Assembly: GCA_015522055.1 (NCBI GenBank)
Contig: WAMZ01000049.1
Span: forward strand, 1-9,855
Direction: 5' to 3'
DNA: 9,855 bases
DNA from: Candidatus Geothermarchaeota archaeon
GTDB taxonomy: Archaea > Thermoproteota > Nitrososphaeria > Geothermarchaeales > JDFR-13
Shown: piece after piece, positions 6,271-9,855 of the stretch
Layout of the letters: every line of letters starts with the position of its first letter
Position numbering within the stretch: position 1 is the first letter of the stretch
Translations under genes and position numbers: made by a program
Notes under the pieces: generated by a model
What the model was told of the DNA's origin: nothing
Seen by the model: the letters and a program-made list of their open reading frames with translations, nothing else
Database searches by the model: none

Positions 6271-6287
6271 GCCTCTATTCTAGAGGC
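6271..6287 (-). terminator. Stem-loop over the stop codon of the beta-propeller gene
   Basis: GCCTCTA and TAGAGGC form a perfect 7-bp stem with a 3-base loop. On the minus strand the 5' arm is coding and the 3' arm begins with the TAG stop. An AT-rich tract (6248-6264) lies beyond it. It may stop transcription or protect the 3' end; there is no uninterrupted T-run, so the terminator reading is tentative. Confidence 0.35.
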
Positions 6288-8176
6288 TCGACTGATATGC
6301 CATAAGGTGTTACTACATATATGTAGCCCTCTATGTATATTCCTCTGGTGTATTCTATCCATACCATCCTGAAGCCTGGATTGACATCTCCGGAATCAGT
6401 ATTATACAGTGGTATTGTGACATTTATCTCCTTTAATATCTCTAGTCTGCCGTCACTTGCATTAATGACTATAAACTTATATACTGGTGATGGGCCTATG
6501 ATTGTCGCTACTACACCGGATTGGTTAACCACTGTTTTTACGGTCTCCATGGTCTCTACTGGTATCCCGAATACCCCTTCTAAGGGTGTTATAAGTATTG
6601 CTCTATGGTTGTATGTAGCCTCGCTGGTGGCCCACCCCCCACCTATTATTATTTTACTGATTTCAGTTGGATTTGTTGGGTCGCTTACGTTGAATAGGCT
6701 TATCTTTAGGTTCATTCCACCTATTTCGTCGGTATGTCCGATTCCTACGATAAGGTCTTTCCCGATTGGCTGTAGCATGTCACTGAATCCAGGTATCTTT
6801 AGTTCACCTACTACCTGTGGGTTGGTTGGGTCTGATAAGTTGATTACAAATAGTGGGTCTATTCTTCTGAAGGTTACTAGGTATGCGTAGTTGCCTATGA
6901 ATCTTGTTGCGTATAGCTGCTCGGACTCAGCCAGTCTCTCCACTTTACCGACTATATTAAGTTCTTGATCTAGGATATAGAGGTTTGTGTATATCTTTAC
7001 GTTAAGCCTATACTTATCTTCTATATATTCTATTACATATGTGGATACCCTCAGATATCCATCGAATTCATCCATCTGGAGCTGCTCTGATATCATTCCC
7101 TCGACGATGGCTACCTTGACTGGATCCACCTCCAAGCCGTTGACCTCGATCTTGATGATGGCTGTTTTATGTACCCTCCTCTGAACATTCTGATATGCCT
7201 CGAATGCGGAGTATATTGGCTGTGCGAGGTACATGTTTTGGTATGACATGTATAGTGTGCTTGTTGAGCCACTCATTAGGCTAGTTACATCGTGTTCCCC
7301 CGTTTCCAAGTCGAAGGTGAATATAGTTGTATATTGATAGTTATATTCAAATAGATTCTTCATGTAGTATATTTTTTCTATAGGTATGCTTATGTTCTCC
7401 CCATCTATTATGTAGTATGGTAGTACTACTGTGTCATTGACCGTTTTGGCCTGTGAAGCTGTAGCTATATATAGAGTGCCATTCATTAGTCTTGAGTCTA
7501 CCAACCAGCCATATATGGATATGTTGTAGATTAGGCTCGGGTCTTCTAGATTGGTGATATCATAAATATATATGTTTGTATGAGGCTGTGTTGGTGTGGA
7601 GGGTGGTATTATTGAGGCTGTTAAGGCAGGTCTATTATCCAATTCTTCCATTATATAGTAATTTCCCCCTCTCCAAGTGATGACTACCAGCCTGTCTCTA
7701 TAGATGTATAGGCCGTTTATATTGCCGTTCTCGATGGTTATTTCTCCAATTATTCTTAGGTCCTCTGGGGGATATGCCTTCGCTATCAGTATATCTGTCC
7801 CATTCTTGAAATATATGTATGTTCCGTCCGTCTTGACATAGTCAATCTCATCTATCCCCCCAACCTGTACATTTGTCCTACTGAAGACCACACTTTCCCC
7901 AAACTGTTTCGTGGTTGTCATCTCTGCTAAGGGTATCGCAGCCTCAGGGATCGCTGGACGCCCTGATAGGAGTATATCGGTTGTGTGTACCAGACGTATT
8001 AATGTGTTTTTCCTGAGATACTCCTTTATCTCATTTATTGACTTGAAGACATCGAGTTTAATATTGCTCATAGGTGCACCAATGGGGTTCTCAGCCCATC
8101 TCTGGTATGCTGCGGCTGCTACAGTTAACGTCAGTATTCCTATTAGTAGATAAATGGTTATTGTTTTATTCGACAT
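6275..8176 (-). CDS. Exported beta-propeller domain protein (PF09826/COG4880 type)
   Basis: Membrane-anchored or secreted extracellular protein of 633 residues. A hydrophobic helix at about 7-24 follows a short polar N-terminus. The hallmark TNVQVGGIDEIDYVKTDG (101-118) opens the repeat region of the archaeal/bacterial 'secreted protein with C-terminal beta-propeller' family. Blade-like repeats follow, for instance YIYDITNLEDPSL, FVINLSDPTNPQVVGEL and LFNVSDPTNPTEISKI. I count about ten N-x-S/T sequons after the helix and see no cysteine, fitting a glycosylated surface protein. Its biochemical role is unknown. ATG 8176 is preferred because GTGAT (8185-8181) lies four bases upstream as a ribosome site; the GTG at 8185 overlaps that site. 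It is divergent from the winged-helix gene, with a palindrome between the promoters. Confidence 0.85.
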   Translation of the reverse strand: MSNKTITIYLLIGILTLTVAAAAYQRWAENPIGAPMSNIKLDVFKSINEIKEYLRKNTLIRLVHTTDILLSGRPAIPEAAIPLAEMTTTKQFGESVVFSRTNVQVGGIDEIDYVKTDGTYIYFKNGTDILIAKAYPPEDLRIIGEITIENGNINGLYIYRDRLVVITWRGGNYYIMEELDNRPALTASIIPPSTPTQPHTNIYIYDITNLEDPSLIYNISIYGWLVDSRLMNGTLYIATASQAKTVNDTVVLPYYIIDGENISIPIEKIYYMKNLFEYNYQYTTIFTFDLETGEHDVTSLMSGSTSTLYMSYQNMYLAQPIYSAFEAYQNVQRRVHKTAIIKIEVNGLEVDPVKVAIVEGMISEQLQMDEFDGYLRVSTYVIEYIEDKYRLNVKIYTNLYILDQELNIVGKVERLAESEQLYATRFIGNYAYLVTFRRIDPLFVINLSDPTNPQVVGELKIPGFSDMLQPIGKDLIVGIGHTDEIGGMNLKISLFNVSDPTNPTEISKIIIGGGWATSEATYNHRAILITPLEGVFGIPVETMETVKTVVNQSGVVATIIGPSPVYKFIVINASDGRLEILKEINVTIPLYNTDSGDVNPGFRMVWIEYTRGIYIEGYIYVVTPYGISVEPLE

Positions 8177-8210
8177 GGTTATCACTGAATAATATGGATG
8201 CCTCGTTACA

Positions 8211-8218
8211 GATATTAC
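8211..8218 (-). promoter_or_regulatory. Possible TATA box of the beta-propeller gene
   Basis: The minus strand reads GTAATATC, centred about 38 bases before ATG 8176. A start near 8188 would place the GTGAT ribosome site at the very 5' end of the message. The match to the archaeal consensus is moderate. Confidence 0.4.
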
Positions 8219-8226
8219 TCTAGAGT

Positions 8227-8244
8227 TTTGAACATATGTTCAAA
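8227..8244. promoter_or_regulatory. 18-bp perfect palindrome, probable operator
   Basis: TTTGAACATATGTTCAAA equals its own reverse complement over all 18 bases. It ends seven bases before the plus-strand TATA box (8252-8260) and eight bases from the minus-strand TATA candidate (8211-8218), so it sits centrally between divergent promoters. A dimeric winged-helix protein, most simply the product of the neighbouring gene, is the expected ligand. A 10-bp palindrome ACTCTAGAGT (8217-8226) abuts it. Confidence 0.65.
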
Positions 8245-8251
8245 GTATTTG

Positions 8252-8260
8252 GATATATAT
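8252..8260 (+). promoter_or_regulatory. TATA box of the winged-helix gene
   Basis: GATATATAT is centred about 34 bases before ATG 8290. Transcription would start near 8282, giving a leader of under ten bases. No ribosome site is visible, consistent with a nearly leaderless message. Confidence 0.55.
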
Positions 8261-8289
8261 TGTATGCATAGTTTCTTCATTTATTGGGC

Positions 8290-8709
8290 ATGGCTACTGA
8301 GGAGATACGTGGCACCACCTTGAAGGTCTATTTATACATTCTTAGATCTGGTAGGGATAATATCGGTGTACGTGAGGTTATGAGGGCTCTTAATATGAAG
8401 ACCCCGAGCCATGCCTACTACCACCTGGATAAGCTTGTTAGGCATGGCCTACTGGAGAGGAGGCATGGTGAATATTATCTGGTTAAGAGTGTTAGGCTTG
8501 ATTTCCTTAGGGAGTACATTATAATCGGTGGTAGTATTGTACCTAAATTCATGTTTTATACGAGTTTTTTCCTTACAATTCTTATTTTTACACTGTTGTT
8601 TCCGAGGCCCTATGAACTTTTCTGGTATGTATCGTTAGCATCGTCCTTGACGGCATCTATATATGGATTGTGGGAGAGCATCCGTAGCTGGCGCCGGCTC
8701 CGGATATGA
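8290..8709 (+). CDS. Membrane-tethered winged-helix transcription regulator
   Basis: Small one-component regulator of 139 residues. Residues 9-67 read as a winged helix-turn-helix: VREVMRALNMKTPSHAYYHL is the helix-turn-helix with recognition helix, and LVRHGLLERRHGEYYLV is the wing. Two hydrophobic helices follow at about 86-104 and 108-127, and the tail SWRRLRI is basic, so both termini should be cytoplasmic. DNA-binding domain plus two C-terminal membrane helices is the plan of ArnR/ArnR1, the archaellum regulators of Sulfolobus; I do not claim orthology. ATG 8290 is preferred over TTG 8284 because it is closer to the expected transcription start. It is divergent from the beta-propeller gene across an 18-bp palindrome, and a pilin-like gene follows after 66 bases. 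Targets are inferred from position only. Confidence 0.8.
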   Translation: MATEEIRGTTLKVYLYILRSGRDNIGVREVMRALNMKTPSHAYYHLDKLVRHGLLERRHGEYYLVKSVRLDFLREYIIIGGSIVPKFMFYTSFFLTILIFTLLFPRPYELFWYVSLASSLTASIYGLWESIRSWRRLRI

Positions 8710-8775
8710 AGGGCTGTTCTAAAACATAGAGTTATATTGATTTACCATCTTCATATGGTTTGGAGGAATGGAGGG

Positions 8776-9336
8776 ATGGTGGACCGAGGGTCTTACATAA
8801 GTTCGGCATTAGGTATCGCATTGGCCATCGCAATCATATTTGTTTCTATACAAATGTATGTCAATATACCGGGTAAGTTATTGTCGGCCGAGAATTCTGA
8901 TAAGGGTGCATTTTATGAAATCCCCCTGGCTACGCCTCTTGTAGAGGAGGGTGATAGAACAGCCTTCCAGATAGTCATGTATGAGCCATCAGTAATCCTT
9001 GTATATGTAAAATATAACCCTATCAATAAAGACATAGCTCCACTCCGCTTCGAAATTATTAATTTAAAACTAGTTACCCAAGATGGAGATATAATATATG
9101 TCAACCGATCCCTATACTTAAACAATCAGTTTATACTCAACCCAGGAGACACCGAGTTGGTAGCGGTTATACCCATATACCCAACAACCATAAATGCAGT
9201 TGAACTAACGATAAACGGCGAGATCCAGGCAGGGACAACCATAAGAAAATTAACCGACAAAACATACAAAGTGGCGACAGCCATCGAACTAAGATCCTCA
9301 ACACTATACAGGATAACAATTGAAATAAGAAACTAA
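8776..9336 (+). CDS. Single-span membrane or pilin-like surface protein, function unknown
   Basis: I do not recognise this 186-residue protein. The N-terminus MVDRGSYISSALGIALAIAI has one hydrophobic helix (about 8-28) after a short charged segment containing Arg-Gly. That resembles the class III signals cut by the archaeal prepilin peptidase, although Ser-Tyr after the glycine is not ideal. The remainder is rich in alternating beta-strand patterns (residues from about 60), without cysteines, and has one sequon (NRS), fitting an extracellular beta-sandwich. ATG 8776 has a perfect GGAGG (8762-8766) nine bases upstream; earlier ATG 8755 and TTG 8737 lack one. It lies 66 bases after the winged-helix gene on the same strand, so cotranscription is possible, though TTATATTG (8732-8739) could be its own TATA box. 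Base composition changes sharply inside the gene near 9000. Confidence 0.7.
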   Translation: MVDRGSYISSALGIALAIAIIFVSIQMYVNIPGKLLSAENSDKGAFYEIPLATPLVEEGDRTAFQIVMYEPSVILVYVKYNPINKDIAPLRFEIINLKLVTQDGDIIYVNRSLYLNNQFILNPGDTELVAVIPIYPTTINAVELTINGEIQAGTTIRKLTDKTYKVATAIELRSSTLYRITIEIRN

Positions 9337-9342
9337 AAAAGA

Positions 9343-9383
9343 TGGTGAGGCCGGCCGGACTTAAACTGGCGATCCTCGGCCTC
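9343..9383 (-). pseudogene. tRNA-like acceptor/T-arm minihelix with CCA
   Basis: On the minus strand GAGGCCG (9383-9377) is followed by AGGATC, a T-arm-like GCCAG-TTTAAGT-CCGGC (9370-9354), CGGCCTC (9353-9347), A and CCA (9345-9343). The 7-bp acceptor is perfect. The T stem has one A-C mismatch, and the T loop has T where C56 is almost invariant. D and anticodon arms are missing. It could be a deleted tRNA gene, or a tRNA 3' end left by integration. On the plus strand the same bases pair fully (with one G-U) and could be a hairpin closing the preceding gene, whose stop is only ten bases away. Confidence 0.4.
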
Positions 9384-9704
9384 TACTTTCTGAAAAATTC
9401 AGACAAGGATGGATAATAAAAAAGGTCTAAATATTGAGCAGCCCATGATTCTGCTGATAACCCACCTGAGCCCCTTACCTAAGCATTAGAAAAATCAAAA
9501 ATGCTGATACAAATTAGCTTATGTACCAATTTCTAGCCCCAGAATGCAGTAACATTAATATCGTTATAGCTGGAGGGGAAATCATATTTAATACCAGTCA
9601 TCAAACTTTTCGGGAACACGTTTTTAAAATACTTATTCTATGCAACTACATTATCTCTAACCTTAGCAGAAACCTTCCTTCCAGGGAACATCATTTTAAA
9701 TCAT

Positions 9705-9730
9705 GCCTAATAATTGAGACTTTATTAGGC
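9705..9730. repeat. 9-bp inverted repeat, 8-base loop
   Basis: GCCTAATAA (9705-9713) and TTATTAGGC (9722-9730) are exact reverse complements around TTGAGACT. A T-G pair could extend it in RNA. No flanking T-run marks it as a terminator. Confidence 0.6.
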
Positions 9731-9814
9731 GAGATGAGAGTAATATTCGCGTCATTGACAGACTATTACCAGCATGTATTGAATTATTAAAATCGAATAG
9801 GATATTTACATATG

Positions 9815-9845
9815 TATGTAATACCCTTATACTAAGTATTACATA
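9815..9845. repeat. 10-bp inverted repeat, 11-base spacer
   Basis: TATGTAATAC (9815-9824) and GTATTACATA (9836-9845) are exact reverse complements. A 10-bp palindrome TACATATGTA (9807-9816) overlaps its left end. The geometry, with centres of the arms about 21 bases apart, would suit a dimeric regulator of a gene beyond the window; an element end is another possibility. Confidence 0.5.
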
Positions 9846-9855
9846 AGGCAGACTA

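Larger units (their letters stand above)
9337..9855. other. 519-base stretch without a convincing gene
   Basis: The stretch is AT-rich and has no ribosome-site-supported gene. It holds five inverted repeats: a tRNA-like minihelix (9343-9383), TCTGAA-AAA-TTCAGA (9389-9403), AGCAG/CTGCT with a 9-base loop (9437-9455), GCCTAATAA/TTATTAGGC (9705-9730) and TATGTAATAC/GTATTACATA (9815-9845). A plus-strand frame at 9521-9790 could encode 89 residues but is unconvincing. A further short open stretch in another frame runs from about 9718 to the TAA at 9844-9846. The region may be decayed or the edge of an acquired element. Confidence 0.5.

Noticed and set aside
6313..6326. 14-bp palindrome CTACATATATGTAG.
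   Set aside because: Inside the beta-propeller coding region, over Tyr-Ile-Tyr-Val-Val codons; explained by codon choice in AT-rich sequence.
9342..9393. Possible C/D box RNA on the plus strand (ATGGTGA as C box, CTGA as D box, about 50 bases).
   Set aside because: The C box deviates from RTGATGA, internal boxes are poor and no terminal stem forms; the hairpin or tRNA-like reading explains the sequence better.
9455..9476. D-arm-like GCTCAGGTGGGTTATCAGC on the minus strand, upstream of the minihelix.
   Set aside because: The D stem has a C-C mismatch, no T8 precedes it, the preceding seven bases do not pair with CGGCCTC, and no anticodon stem can be formed with GGCCG, so a full intron-containing tRNA is not supported.
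9521..9790. Plus-strand open frame of 89 codons starting at ATG 9521.
   Set aside because: No ribosome site or clear promoter, four cysteines in 89 residues, no purine-rich coding bias and two dyads nearby; no family recognised.
1..9855. CRISPR array, insertion sequence or rRNA gene.
   Set aside because: No regularly spaced direct repeats of CRISPR size, no recognisable transposase and no rRNA sequence were seen on either strand.

Overview
The window comes from an archaeon, very probably a hyperthermophilic member of the Thermoproteota (Crenarchaeota). The gene order uL30-uL15-SecY-AdkA-EMC3-like-Cmk-Cbf5 is the archaeal end of the spc ribosomal operon. The tRNAs carry bulge-helix-bulge introns, several genes start with TTG, ribosome binding sites match GGAGGTGAT, and TATA boxes sit about 30 bases before near-leaderless starts. 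I cannot name the genus from the sequence.

Layout. 1-3344: tightly packed plus-strand operon of uL30 (5' end cut off by the window edge), uL15, the SecY translocon channel, archaeal adenylate kinase and an EMC3/TMCO1-like membrane insertase. 3345-3440: short promoter gap. 3441-5001: cytidylate kinase overlapping the pseudouridine synthase Cbf5. The eL34 and eL14 genes, which in several crenarchaea lie in this run, are absent from their usual slots. 5061-5159: tRNA-Ser(GGA) with an 11-nt intron. 5162-6001 (minus): GalU-type sugar nucleotidyltransferase, almost touching the tRNA. 6072-6160: tRNA-Thr(GGT) with a 16-nt intron, bracketed by a 12-bp perfect inverted repeat.

6275-9336 is the accessory part. 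An exported beta-propeller protein (minus) and a small winged-helix protein with two C-terminal membrane helices (plus) are divergently transcribed. An 18-bp perfect palindrome lies almost exactly between their two TATA boxes. Next to the regulator is a gene for a single-membrane-span protein with an N-terminus resembling archaeal type IV pilin signals. I infer a membrane-tethered one-component regulator controlling itself and a surface protein. This resembles the ArnR/ArnR1 architecture of Sulfolobus, but the circuit is not something I can identify as described.

9337-9855 has no convincing gene. It opens with a tRNA-like acceptor/T-arm minihelix carrying CCA on the minus strand (or a hairpin on the plus strand) and holds four more inverted repeats. 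Base composition switches from G/T-rich to A/C-rich on the plus strand near 9000, inside the 8776-9336 gene. This end may be the edge of an integrated or decayed element.

The left block serves translation, protein export and nucleotide metabolism. The right block looks like a cell-surface module with its own regulation.
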